Shown one piece after another: positions 11,801 to 19,250 of a DNA stretch of 64,000 bases. Position 1 is the stretch's first letter. Each line of letters opens with the position of its first letter. This stretch comes from Streptomyces sp. RPA4-2 (GTDB lineage: Bacteria > Actinomycetota > Actinomycetes > Streptomycetales > Streptomycetaceae), in contig NZ_CP050975.2 in NCBI RefSeq assembly GCF_012273515.2, positions 4,650,001-4,714,000 of the forward strand. The letters run 5' to 3'. The position numbers were made by a program, and so were the translations under genes. Under the pieces are notes generated by a model that saw nothing but the letters and a program-made list of their open reading frames with translations, had not been told where the DNA came from and made no database searches.

Positions 11801-14800
11801 GAAGGTCTGCACGGCCGGCCGGGGCCGGTCGAAGGGCAGGTCGAGGGCGAGCGGCGCACCACTGAGGTGCCCGGTCCAGAACTCCAGGCCGCGCCGGCCC
11901 TCCGCCGACGCCAGCCGGGCGCTCTCGTCGACCGCCCACTGTGCGTACTCGTGGACGACCGCGGGCGGTTCGCCGTCACCGGCACCCGAGCCGTGCGCGT
12001 ACAGCTCGGCCAGCTCACCGGCGATGATCTCCATGGAGCGGCCGTCGGAGACGATGTGGTGGAAGGCCAGGAGCAGGGCGTGCTCGTCGGGCCCGAACTC
12101 CACCAGGGCGGCACGCAGCAGCGGCGGCTCGTCCAGTCCGAAGGGCTGCCGGACGTGGCTGTCGACGAGCCCGGCCAGTTCCGCCTCGCGCCGTGCGGGC
12201 GTGACCGCGGTCCGGTCGAGCACCTCGAAGGGGCAGGCCAGGCCGGTCCCCACGAAGGGCACGGGCCGGCCGCCCTCGTCCTTGAACCCGGTGCGCAGCG
12301 CGGGGTGCCGCTCGACGATCGCGTCCAGCGCGCCGCGCAGGACGGCCTGGTCGAGTTCCCCGTACAGCCGCAGCACGCCCGGCACGACGTAGGCGCAGGA
12401 GCCCGGGGCGAACTTCTCCAGGAACCACAGCCGGCGCTGGCCCAGCGACAGGGCGGGTTCGACCGCGGCGGTCGCGGCGTCCGCGCGGACGTCGGCCGGT
12501 GCGGTGGCGACGAGTTCGGCGATCCGCGCCGCCTGGGCCCGTACGGTGACGGACTCGAAGAACATCCGCAGCGGCGGCTGTACGCCGAACTCCCGGCGCA
12601 CCCGGGTGCTGAGGTCCGCCGCGCGCAGCGAGTGGCCGCCGCGCGCGAAGAAGTCCTCGTCGGGACCGACCCCGGCGACCTCGAGCACCTCGCACCAGAT
12701 GGCCGCGAGCCTGCTCTCCACCGGCGACATGTCCGCCGTCCCGGCCGAGCGGGACGCCTCCAGGGCGAGTTCACGCAGCGCGTGCGCGTCCACCTTGCCG
12801 TTCGAGGTGAGCGGGATGCGGTCCAGGACCAGCAGCCGGCTCGGGATCATGTAGCTCGGCAGTTCACGGTTCAGCCAGTCGCGCAGTCCGTCGGGGCTGA
12901 TGCCGTCCCCGGTGACGGCGGCGATCAGCTCCGTCTCGCCCGCGCCGCGGGAGGCGACCACGGCCGCCTCGGCGACCTCGGGGTGACGCCGCAGCGCCAC
13001 GTCGACCTCGCCGAGCTCGATGCGGTAGCCGCGTACCTTGACCTGCTGGTCGGCGCGGCCGACGTAGCGCAGCTCGCCGTCGGCGGAGCGGCGCACCAGG
13101 TCGCCGGTGGCGTACAGCCGCCGGCCCGGCTCGGTCGCGAACGGGTCCGGGACGAACCTCTCGGCGGTCTTGCGCGGCGCCGACGCGTAGCCGCGTCCGA
13201 CACCCACGCCGCCTATGTACGCCTCCCCCACGAGGCCGTCGGCGACGGGCCGCAGCTCGGCGTCGAGGACGTGGATCACCGCGTCGGTCATGTCGGCGCC
13301 GATGGACACGTCCCGGGCGCGGGAGACCTGGCCCGACTCCGGGCCGAGGCGGGCGACGGTCGAGCACACCGTGGTCTCGGTGGTGCCCCAGCGGTTGTAC
13401 AGCTCGACGTGGCCGCGGTCGGACGCGAACCACTGCGCGAGCTTGTCGGGGTGCGCGGCCTCGCCGCCGATGAGGATCGAGCGCAGCGCCGACGGCACCT
13501 GGGCACCGGCCTCCAGCGCGGTGACCAGCACGTGGAAGAAGGCGGTGGGAATGTCGAGCAGGGTGAGCCGCTGCTCCTCGCACCAGGCCCAGAACCGCTC
13601 CGGCGAGCCCAGCACCGACTCGTCGCGCTGCACCAGCGTCGCGCCCCGGGTCCAGGCGGAGAAGATCTCCTCCAGGCAGGGGTCGAAGGTGAGCGGCGCG
13701 AACTGCAGCACCCGGTCGCCCTCCTCGACGTCGAACGCGTCGAGGAAGGACAGCAGATAGCTCAGCAGCGACCGGTGCTCGATCTGCACGCCCTTGGGGC
13801 GGCCGGTCGAGCCCGAGGTGAAGATGACGTACGCCAGGTTGTCGCCGGTGGTGAGGAGCGCGGGGCGGTCCTCGGGAAGGCCGGCGCCGGGCTCCTCCTC
13901 GACCCGGGTCGCGGCACCCAGGGAGCCCGCGAGGTCCGCGGTCGCGGCGTGGCACAGGATCCGCGCGCACCGCGCGTCGCCGACCATGTCGGCCAGACGG
14001 GTCCGTGGCAGCGTCGGGTCCAGGGGCACGAACGCGGCCCCCGACTTCATGACCGCGAGCATCGCGACGATCAGCTCGGGGGAGCGCTCCAGGCACAGGC
14101 CGACGGTGTCCTCGGGCCCGAGGCCGTCCTGCCTCAGCCGGTGGGCGAGGCGGTTCGCCGCGCGTTCCACCTGGGCGTACGTCAGCTCCGCCGCACCGGC
14201 GGCGAGGGCGATCGCGTCGGGGGTGCGGTCGGCCGTCGCCTCGAACAGCTCGTGCACGGAGGTGATGCCCGGCAGGGTGCGGGCCGGGACGTCGGCCCGG
14301 CTGAGGGACTCGGTGGTGCCGGCCAGCCGCAGCGCGGAGACCGGGGACTCGCCGTGCGCGACGATCTGCTCCAGCAGATCCAGGAACTGCCGCCCCAGCT
14401 GGCCGGCCAGGGCCTCGTCGAAGCGGTCCGAGCGCACGAGCATGTGCGCGAGCAGGCCGCCGTCGGCCGGTATGGCGTGCAGGGTGATGTCGAACTGGGT
14501 GGCCAGTTCGCCGGCCGGGAACGGCTCCAGCCCGAGGTCCCCCAGCACCGCGGTGTCGCGGCCCGCTCCGAAGAGCACGGAGGTGACGTCGTCGGCGATC
14601 GCGTTGTGCGGCCGCTCGAAGACGACCGCCGTGTTGACGGCCGCCGAGGTGTTGCCCTGGGCGCGCAGCAGCTCGACGAGCCGGCTGACCGGGAAGTGCT
14701 GGTGGCCCAGCGACTGCCGCAGCTGCTGCCCGGTGCTGCGGATCAGCTCGGTGACACTCGTGTGGGCGCCGGGTTCGGCGCGTACCGGAATGGTGTTGGC

Positions 14801-17701
14801 GAAGTAGCCGAGGGTGTTGCGGAAACGTGCCTGCGGACGGCCGGCCGTGGTGGCGCCGACGACGAAGTCACGCGCCCCGCTGTGTGCCGCGACGAGGACC
14901 TCGAACGCCGCCATCAGGACCGAGAACACCGTCGTGCCGCTGTCGCCGGCGACCCGCTCCAGCTCGGCGAGCAGCTCGGCGTCCACCGTCACCCGGTGGC
15001 TCGCGATGCCCTTGTCCGGCTGCTGACGCTCCCGCACCGGAAGCGTCGGCGCCTGTACGTCACCGGCCAGCAGGTCGAGCCAGTAGCGCTCGTCGGCCTG
15101 CCACTGCGCGGAGCGCTCGTAGTCCTGCTGCCAGCGCACGAACTCCTCGTAGCCGACGGGTTCCGCAAGCTCGGAGGTCCGGTCGTGCAGCAGGTCGCCG
15201 TAGACGGTGGCCAGCTCGTCGAGCAGGGTCACCACCGACCAGAAGTCCGTGATGGCGTGATGCTGAGCGAGTGCCAGGACCGGTGCGCCGCAGCCGGTGA
15301 ACAGCTTCGCGCGGGCGACGTCGCCGTGTTCGATGTCGAAGGGGGCGAGGGCGCACTCGTCGACCCTGGCCCGCAGCACCGGCTCCGTCTCGCCCGTCAG
15401 GTCGACGACGTCCAGCTCGAACGGAACGGCGGGGTCGATCAGATGCGCGCGCCGGCTGCCGTCGGTGCCGAAGCTGGAGGTCAGGATGGGGTGGCGGGTA
15501 CCGATCCGGCGCACGGCGGCGGACAGCACCGCGACGTCGACCGGCTCCCGCAGCCGGACCGCGACCGAGACGTTCTGCCGGCAGTCCGGGCCTTCGAGCT
15601 CCCGCATGAACAGCAGCGACTGCTGACCGGCCGACAGCGGTACGGCGCCGCCGCGCTGTCCGGAGTCCTGCCGTACCGGTGCCTCGGGGAAGGTGCGCGT
15701 CCGCTCCTCGATCGCCGCGGCCACCTCGCGCAGGCTCGTCGGCTGGAGCAGCAGGCTCGGGTCGGTGACCGCACCGAGCTGCTCCTCGATCCGGAAGGCG
15801 AGGTCGACGGCCGCAAGCGAGTCGAGGTCGAGCTCGGCGACCATGGTGGCGGGCGTGTCGCCCTCACCCCGGCCGAACAGGCTCAGAGCGCGTTCGATCT
15901 CGTCGACGCGCTGCTCGCGGGAGAGCGCCAGCAGTTCGGCGCGCGGCGGGAACGTGAGCTGTCGCTGTCCGCGGCGGGCCGGGGCGGCCGTGGCACGGCG
16001 GTACAGCTCGCCCTCGACCTGACCGGCCGTGTACGCCGTCCGGCCGGCCAGGCGCTGGATCTTGCCGCTGGAGGTCTTCGCCAGGCTGCGGGCGCTGAGC
16101 AGGACCACGTCGAACAGAGCGATGCCGTGCTCGTGCTGGACGGCCGCGGCGATCGCGTCGGCGATCCGCGGGAGTTCCTCCTCGGGGGTGGCGGCCGCGA
16201 CCTCGTGCAGGATCACGCACTCCTCGCCGTTCCCGGTCTCCACCGAGAACGCCGCGCCACAACCGGGGCGGGCCCACTTCGACGCCGCTACGGCGGTCCC
16301 CTCCAGGTCGTGCGCGTAGAGGTTGCGGCCGCGCACGACCATCATTTCCTTCAGCCGGCCGGTGACGTAGACCTGGTCGTCCAGGACGAAACCGAGGTCG
16401 CCGGTGCGCAGGTAGGGCCGCGGGTCGTCGGCCAGCCGGGCACCGAAGGTCGCGTCGGTCGCGGCCTCGTCCTCCCAGTAGCCGGAGGCGACGGAGGTGC
16501 CGCGCACCCACAACTCGCCCACGCCGCCGGGAGCGACGCGTTCACCGGACCCCGGGTCGACGACGGTGAGTTCGTGCCCGACCGCCACACCGCCGGAGGA
16601 CACCACACGGTCCCCGTCCGCGAGCGGCTCGGCGCGGCCCTGCTCCAGGGCGGCGCGGTCGATCCGGGTGCTGTGCGCGCCGCTGCCGCGGCCGGCGCCC
16701 GCCACGAACAGGGTGGCCTCGGCGAGGCCGTAGCAGGGCAGCAGCGCGGACCTGTCGAAGCCGCTGCCGGCGAACGCCTCGGCGAAGCGCTCCAGCGTGC
16801 GGTGGTGGACCGGTTCGGCTCCGCAGAAGGCGACCCGCCAGGAGGACAGGTCGAGGTTCTCCCGCTCGGCGGGGGTGCTCTTGTTGACGCAGAGGTCGAA
16901 GGCGAAGTTCGGGCCGCCGCTGACGGTCGCCCCGCGGGAGGCGATGGCCTCCAGCCAGCGCAGGGGCCGCCGCATGAACTCCAGCGGGGACATCAGGACG
17001 TTGGACATGCCGGAGAGCATCGGCTGCAGTACGCCGCCCAGCAGGCCCATGTCGTGGTAGAAGGGCAGCCACGAAACGGTCAGGTCGTCCGTGGAGAGGC
17101 CGAAGTTGTGGGCGATGGCGGAGCCGTTGGACAACAGGTTCTGGTGCGTCACCACGACACCGCGCGGCGTGCCGGTGGAGCCCGACGTGTACTGGAGCAG
17201 GGCGATCGAGTCGGAGGTGAGGGCGGGCCGCCGCCAGTCGTCGGCGCCCTCCAGCATCGCCTCCTCGGTGACCACCCAGGGCAGCCGGGCCAACTCGGGT
17301 GCCTGGTCGAACAGTTCGTGGGTGAAGGCCTGCACCAGGCTGTCCGAGAGGACGATCTCGGCACGGGAGCTGCGCACCACCGCGCGCAGCCGGGGCAGCG
17401 TACGGGCGACCCGCATGGGGTCCGGCGGGTACACGGGGACCGCGACCATGCCGGCGTAGAGCGTGGCCACGAAGCCCACGACGAAATGCTCGCCCGGTGG
17501 ATACAGCAGCATGACCCGCGCACCCGGCTTCGCCCGCTCCAGCAGGGAGACGGCTATCGCCCGCGCACGCCTGTCGATCTCGATCATGCTGAGCTCGGTG
17601 TCGACTCCGCCGGCGTCGGCGAGGAATTCGTAGCTTACGGCGGCACCGCGCTCGGAGACATTGCGGCGGATGACATCAACGACAGAGTTGTTTGCGTACA
17701 T
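2861..17701 (-). CDS. FAAL-ACP-(C-A-T)x4 lipopeptide synthetase
   Basis: Large assembly-line protein, 4,946 aa, that would activate a fatty acid and extend it with four amino acids. Approximate domains: FAAL 1-590 (YTSGSTGTPRG); ACP 595-660 with Ser in ELDLDSL near 627; C1 670-1100 (HHAITDF near 813); A1 1150-1640; T1 near 1690 (GGHSLRA); C2 1750-2170 (HHIVSDG); A2 2200-2670; T2 near 2714; C3 2780-3190 (HHIVGDG); A3 3240-3745; T3 near 3804; C4 3865-4290 (HHVVADG); A4 4320-4800; T4 near 4862. No epimerase or thioesterase is seen. My pocket readings are A1 DPEDLGRVCK, A2 DAWLVGAVVK, A3 DPRHFLLRAK and A4 DIWQITADDK. Only A3 resembles a code I know, that of Lys2 for alpha-aminoadipate. ATG 17701 (MYANNSVV) is preferred; ATG 17716 is possible. 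Neither has a strong ribosome site. The open frame continues upstream across glyA but is not coding there. Confidence 0.95.
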   Translation of the reverse strand: MYANNSVVDVIRRNVSERGAAVSYEFLADAGGVDTELSMIEIDRRARAIAVSLLERAKPGARVMLLYPPGEHFVVGFVATLYAGMVAVPVYPPDPMRVARTLPRLRAVVRSSRAEIVLSDSLVQAFTHELFDQAPELARLPWVVTEEAMLEGADDWRRPALTSDSIALLQYTSGSTGTPRGVVVTHQNLLSNGSAIAHNFGLSTDDLTVSWLPFYHDMGLLGGVLQPMLSGMSNVLMSPLEFMRRPLRWLEAIASRGATVSGGPNFAFDLCVNKSTPAERENLDLSSWRVAFCGAEPVHHRTLERFAEAFAGSGFDRSALLPCYGLAEATLFVAGAGRGSGAHSTRIDRAALEQGRAEPLADGDRVVSSGGVAVGHELTVVDPGSGERVAPGGVGELWVRGTSVASGYWEDEAATDATFGARLADDPRPYLRTGDLGFVLDDQVYVTGRLKEMMVVRGRNLYAHDLEGTAVAASKWARPGCGAAFSVETGNGEECVILHEVAAATPEEELPRIADAIAAAVQHEHGIALFDVVLLSARSLAKTSSGKIQRLAGRTAYTAGQVEGELYRRATAAPARRGQRQLTFPPRAELLALSREQRVDEIERALSLFGRGEGDTPATMVAELDLDSLAAVDLAFRIEEQLGAVTDPSLLLQPTSLREVAAAIEERTRTFPEAPVRQDSGQRGGAVPLSAGQQSLLFMRELEGPDCRQNVSVAVRLREPVDVAVLSAAVRRIGTRHPILTSSFGTDGSRRAHLIDPAVPFELDVVDLTGETEPVLRARVDECALAPFDIEHGDVARAKLFTGCGAPVLALAQHHAITDFWSVVTLLDELATVYGDLLHDRTSELAEPVGYEEFVRWQQDYERSAQWQADERYWLDLLAGDVQAPTLPVRERQQPDKGIASHRVTVDAELLAELERVAGDSGTTVFSVLMAAFEVLVAAHSGARDFVVGATTAGRPQARFRNTLGYFANTIPVRAEPGAHTSVTELIRSTGQQLRQSLGHQHFPVSRLVELLRAQGNTSAAVNTAVVFERPHNAIADDVTSVLFGAGRDTAVLGDLGLEPFPAGELATQFDITLHAIPADGGLLAHMLVRSDRFDEALAGQLGRQFLDLLEQIVAHGESPVSALRLAGTTESLSRADVPARTLPGITSVHELFEATADRTPDAIALAAGAAELTYAQVERAANRLAHRLRQDGLGPEDTVGLCLERSPELIVAMLAVMKSGAAFVPLDPTLPRTRLADMVGDARCARILCHAATADLAGSLGAATRVEEEPGAGLPEDRPALLTTGDNLAYVIFTSGSTGRPKGVQIEHRSLLSYLLSFLDAFDVEEGDRVLQFAPLTFDPCLEEIFSAWTRGATLVQRDESVLGSPERFWAWCEEQRLTLLDIPTAFFHVLVTALEAGAQVPSALRSILIGGEAAHPDKLAQWFASDRGHVELYNRWGTTETTVCSTVARLGPESGQVSRARDVSIGADMTDAVIHVLDAELRPVADGLVGEAYIGGVGVGRGYASAPRKTAERFVPDPFATEPGRRLYATGDLVRRSADGELRYVGRADQQVKVRGYRIELGEVDVALRRHPEVAEAAVVASRGAGETELIAAVTGDGISPDGLRDWLNRELPSYMIPSRLLVLDRIPLTSNGKVDAHALRELALEASRSAGTADMSPVESRLAAIWCEVLEVAGVGPDEDFFARGGHSLRAADLSTRVRREFGVQPPLRMFFESVTVRAQAARIAELVATAPADVRADAATAAVEPALSLGQRRLWFLEKFAPGSCAYVVPGVLRLYGELDQAVLRGALDAIVERHPALRTGFKDEGGRPVPFVGTGLACPFEVLDRTAVTPARREAELAGLVDSHVRQPFGLDEPPLLRAALVEFGPDEHALLLAFHHIVSDGRSMEIIAGELAELYAHGSGAGDGEPPAVVHEYAQWAVDESARLASAEGRRGLEFWTGHLSGAPLALDLPFDRPRPAVQTFDGMRVPLTLSQADSDLLRSLARDQRATVFMTLAACMSSTLSRLTGQERVVIGVPDANRTADGAYDDVVGFFVNTVPFCFEVPGGATGRGLVDRARATTLEAMPFKWVPFSAIVEASGQDRDPSRSPLFQAILDVRSGALPSPALPGLRVETAPLYTGTAKTDLTFEITDDGGPLTGWLEFNSDLFRPETAQLIARLFGETARAMARRPDERVETLSAAALDHWPSEPDTERQPDTFWAQFERIADGRTDTVALEGTESALTYGELRTRVDQVARVIARRFAVRPGDVVAVGVEPSVEAVVAVLAAQRCGAAYLPIDPAYPAERKDFMLADSGARGLVTRDLVEEALREAPAQPEAEDEALPQADPDAPAYLMYTSGSTGRPKGVLVSHRALANLTAAQARVFGIDADSRMLQFASLSFDASVWEIFSTLAAGGTLCVVDREHALVGEALAGVLAERAVSVCLLPPSVIASLPVRELPRLKTLVSGGEACRAELVEQWQPGRRFVNAYGPTECTVVITAAECEPGRPASLGAVLPGGTAYILDAELRPVVTGAVGELYVGGAGLALGYHDRPALTADHFLPDPFSGVAGARMYRTGDLVRLRADGTLDYCGRRDSQIKLRGYRIEPAEIESVLLALPGVTQAVVRGADGVLVAHVESTGPELTPQTLAKLCAAELPPHMVPAAFVVRGELPRLPGGKIDPGRLGRPRRADFAHADFAEPETETERIVGRVWAQVLDVDVVGAADDFFTIGGHSLLATVITSQVGEELGREVPLRALFEAPVLRDYAALCDAAAARDTSRGIVSHASTGSGAPLSVMQERLWLLEEIENGSGRNATTGRYHLAGAIRLTGELDEAALQRAVTRLVDRHTTLRTVVSHHEGVLTQTVLDGADVTLSPTEPTGATAEERVAEALALVEREAAEPMDLATGPLLRVRLLQLGHDDAVLVLTLHHIVGDGWSMEILKRDLTHFYVEETGHEPSTPLPPLKATYEQFSRWQRHELDSGGLDASVAYWCEQLDALPPLTLPISRGGSEPAATRGHRVRASVTPELREAMERLAAESGATLFMVLAATLQLTLGRLAGQRDFAIGVPIAGRRHREVEDLIGFFINSLVLRADLSGDPTFAELLERVRTTTLDAYEHQDVPFETLVGKLAPERDLTTTPLFQVYLNLLNIPPHQAELPGLTVDTFAVPDLGAKFDLTFYVDPAQPGLSLDLMYAADRFDEATMHELLAQWSRVIEQVVADSGSPIDSLRLDTPMARRELPDPAAPLDTTWYGSVVEQFERRAAREPRRIAISEPGQELTYGDLAWATAALSGLLTQQGVAKGDVVAIYGERSASLVWAILSVLRTGASFAILDPSYPADRIADCLAVARPRAFLQLEGAGAVPLAVDNALQELSLRCRFELPSGLDNARHLVPQGAEPADAVQVGPQDCAYIAFTSGSTGKPKGIRGAHGSLTHFVPWMVETFGLRETDRYSLLSGISHDPLHREVFTPLVTGATICVPDRLDVETPGRLAQWYRTAQVSVSHLTPPMARLFDQLSVAPGTLPLLERVFFLGDTLTSRDVRAITRMAGSATCVNLYGSTETQRAVGYYVVPAAHGIADTDPGVTYPLGRGMKDVQLLVLNEAGQQAGIGEPGEIVIRSPHLSLGYAHDEPLTAAKFVRVPFGDAEGDRMYRTGDLGRYLPDGSVTPLGRADNQVKIRGYRVETDEVQHVICAAPDVQDALVMARADASGENSLIAYVVARPGAKVAGNEVKAFVRDRLPDYMVPAFVVALDAFPLTPNRKIDRAALPEPSSVTDGHEDGPRSPLTPTEELVAGLWQDVLGAPKVGPEGNFFNLGGHSLMATQVVSRIRRVFGCEIALRTLFEKQTVRELAAYIDGVAGGGSVAEPVVALPRTGPLPASYGQERLWFLDQLEGDTGAYNSTTVVRMRGPLDTEALSATLDELVARHEVLRTRLVMDDGRVSQIVEPAGEVTMPLTLVDLSGEPPESAERRWPRLVDEAARHRFDLAVAPLEQATLIRLSAEDHVFVLTVHHVVADGWGLQIVVRDFAALYRAHRQGTASPLPELEVQYADWSSWQRDRVEGGDHQAQLDFWCETLAEPAPLLEFPAQRPRPAAMTNRGLTVRRLIDAELVGGVRQVGREHNATLFMTLLAAFNCQLHRYSGAADIAVATPVSTRSVEIEDVVGFFVNTIVFRNKLSTEESFTELLERVRSTTLAAYANQDVPFDRVVDALQPSRNLSMSPLFQVMFTLHNAPYSEIDLGDLRLERLHAPAGTAKFDLSLDLAEEKDGLHATLELNGDLFDEATGEQLLDHFEVLLGSIVAAPRRAVADLELRSATEAAAQDALSAGPPAFTPRTTTEALEHWARHTPDAPAVIDGSTVWTYRELRDRVAALADRLSTATTGPEPAVVVCAGRSARHIAAALACGAVGATYVPVSPAVPDRRIATMLDRLGEVVAVTDDEQAARVAALLGEARGTRLVLDDSASADRPLDAHTTHPAQRAYVIFTSGTTGEPKGVEIEQAGLLNHLELMAHDLELSSGDVIAQTASQSFDISVWQMLVAVTRGATTVVSDDATSRDSEALLALVRDRGVTVLQLVPGMIRALLEHAGRAGWEGADAGDLASLRFLIATGEALPPDLAADWLRRFPGIPMVNAYGPAECSDDTHLAVLTTPPPTDRAVPLGSPVAGVTSYVLDAQGRRLPFGVPGELAIGGPVVGRGYLGDPRATARRFVPDPYAAVPGGRLYLTGDRVRLHADGRLEFLGRLDDQLKIRGFRIEAGEVETALCELPAVREAAVVLRDCDGEPTLVACVVGTERDPAVLAAAVGTRLPRYMVPTGYVFADRLPRTPNGKVDRAALQRDDVIVERVRRRFEELSGPTERLVASVFEELLGTPAVGALDDFFTLGGHSLLATRLVAELAAQTDIELPLRTVFEQPTVRGVAQALEELQMAGLSEAELLELEVLLDGVTDDQARELLAAGEERDA

Positions 17702-17826
17702 AGACCGTTCTCGCATCGGCGTGGAGTTCTGGAGCCCGGACGGGGTCGAGCAGGCTTGCGGGCACACCGCGGAGACGGAACCGACGGCACGGAGAGGGCC
17801 GTCGGGTCCGCCCGGGGGAATCGCGG

Positions 17827-19194
17827 TCAGTAGCCGGCGATGGGCCGGCGGTGGCAGATGGCGCGGACCCGCTCCTGCACACGTGCCTGTACGGCGGGGT
17901 CGAGCGCGTACGTGGTGTTGGACGTGTTCTCGGTGGTGGTCAGCACCTCGATGACGAGGTCGGCGACCTCCGCGACGTCGGCGGCGTCCAACCCGCGGGC
18001 GGCCATGCTGTTGCTGCCGAACCGCACGCCCGACGTCACCATGGCGGAGTGGGCGTCGCCGACGATCCGGTTCTTGTTGACGAGAACGCCGCACTGTTCG
18101 AGCGCCTTCTCGGCATTGACGCCGGTGATGCCGAACGACGTCAGGACGTCGGCCACGACGATGTGGTTGTCGGTGCCGCCGGAGATGACCCGGACGCCCC
18201 GGCCCATGAGCTGCTCGGCGAGGGCGGCCGCGAGGGAACGCACCCGGTGGATCGTCTCGGTGAAGGCCGGCGTGGTCGCCGCCCCCAGGGCGTAGGCCTT
18301 GGCCGCGATGCTGTTCACCACCGGCGCGCCCTGGATCAGCGGGAAGAGTCCGCTCTGCAGGGTCTGCCGGAGCGTCCGGCCGCTCGGGAGCACGGTGTCG
18401 GCCGAGTCGCCGAGCAGGATCAGGCCGCCGCGCGGACCGTAGAGCTGCTTGTGCGTGCAGGTGGTCACGACATGGGCGTGGGCCAGCGGCGACGGGTGCA
18501 GGCCGGCCACCACCAGGCCGGCGATGTGGGTGATGTCGGCGAGCAGGTACGCGCCCACCTCGTCGGCGATGGCACGGAACGCGGCCCAGTCGAGCGTGCG
18601 GGGGTAGGCGGTGGTCCCCGCGATGATCAGACGCGGCCGGTGCAGGTGGGCCTGCGCCCGGACCTCCTCGTAGTCGATCAGTCCGTCGGGCCCGAGGCCG
18701 TAGCTGTGCGCCTCGAAGATCCGGCCCGAGATGTTGACCGACGCACCGTGGCTGAGGTGGCCGCCGGCGTCCAGGTCGAGGCCCAGGATCGGGTCGCCGG
18801 GCTTCAGCAGCGAGTTCATGACCACCTGGTTGGCGGTGCTCGCCGAGTGGGGCTGGACGTTCGCGTAGCGGGCGCCGAAGGCCTGCTTGGCGCGCTCGAC
18901 CGCGAGTTCCTCGACCTTGTCGACGTTCACGCAGCCGGCGTGGAACCTCCGGCCCGGGTACCCCTCGGCCGTGACGTTGGCGAAGAAGCTCCCCTCGGCG
19001 AGCAGCGCCGCGGGGGTCACCGGGCTGCACGAGGCGACCAGGGCGAGGGTCTCGTGCTGTCGGTGGAGCTCGTCGTCCAGCAGCCCGTACAGGGCCGGAT
19101 CCCCGAGTTCCATGGCGTGCAGGGCGTTTTCGTAGAAGGACGACAGCGGAGCGGTCGGGGCGGTGAGCGTGGGCAGACCGACGGCCTGGGTCAT
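17827..19194 (-). CDS. serine hydroxymethyltransferase-like PLP enzyme
   Basis: A 455-aa fold-type I PLP enzyme of the GlyA family. Seen in the sequence are AEGYPGRRF, YANVQPHSAS, GGHLSHG, the DITHIAGL region, and the PLP-lysine motif TTCTHKQLYGPRGG near residue 250. Canonical SHMTs read THKTLRGPR, so the active-site loop is altered. It lies 56 bp after the dioxygenase and 125 bp before the FAAL-NRPS, all on one strand, which suggests a role in making or tailoring an NRPS building block rather than housekeeping one-carbon metabolism. Options are an alpha-substituted serine, an aldol-type beta-hydroxy amino acid, or a threonine-transaldolase-like reaction (FTase, ObiH and LipK belong to this superfamily). 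The start at ATG 19194 (MTQAVGLP) is the only Met before the conserved part. Confidence 0.88.
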   Translation of the reverse strand: MTQAVGLPTLTAPTAPLSSFYENALHAMELGDPALYGLLDDELHRQHETLALVASCSPVTPAALLAEGSFFANVTAEGYPGRRFHAGCVNVDKVEELAVERAKQAFGARYANVQPHSASTANQVVMNSLLKPGDPILGLDLDAGGHLSHGASVNISGRIFEAHSYGLGPDGLIDYEEVRAQAHLHRPRLIIAGTTAYPRTLDWAAFRAIADEVGAYLLADITHIAGLVVAGLHPSPLAHAHVVTTCTHKQLYGPRGGLILLGDSADTVLPSGRTLRQTLQSGLFPLIQGAPVVNSIAAKAYALGAATTPAFTETIHRVRSLAAALAEQLMGRGVRVISGGTDNHIVVADVLTSFGITGVNAEKALEQCGVLVNKNRIVGDAHSAMVTSGVRFGSNSMAARGLDAADVAEVADLVIEVLTTTENTSNTTYALDPAVQARVQERVRAICHRRPIAGY

Positions 19195-19250
19195 GGAGTC
19201 GAATCCAAACTGTGAGAGTGGCGGTCGACAGGCGACAGGGGAGGGGTCGT

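Noticed and set aside
10475..17833. Plus-strand open frame of 2,452 codons opposite the NRPS gene
   Set aside because: Its translation is rich in Arg, Gly, Gln, Val and Asp without domains, typical of the antisense frame of high-GC coding DNA; the minus strand has full NRPS motifs.
17702..19030. Upstream extension of the FAAL-NRPS open frame by 443 codons
   Set aside because: It overlaps the complete SHMT-like gene in another frame and reads as low-complexity sequence; FAAL homology starts at 17701.
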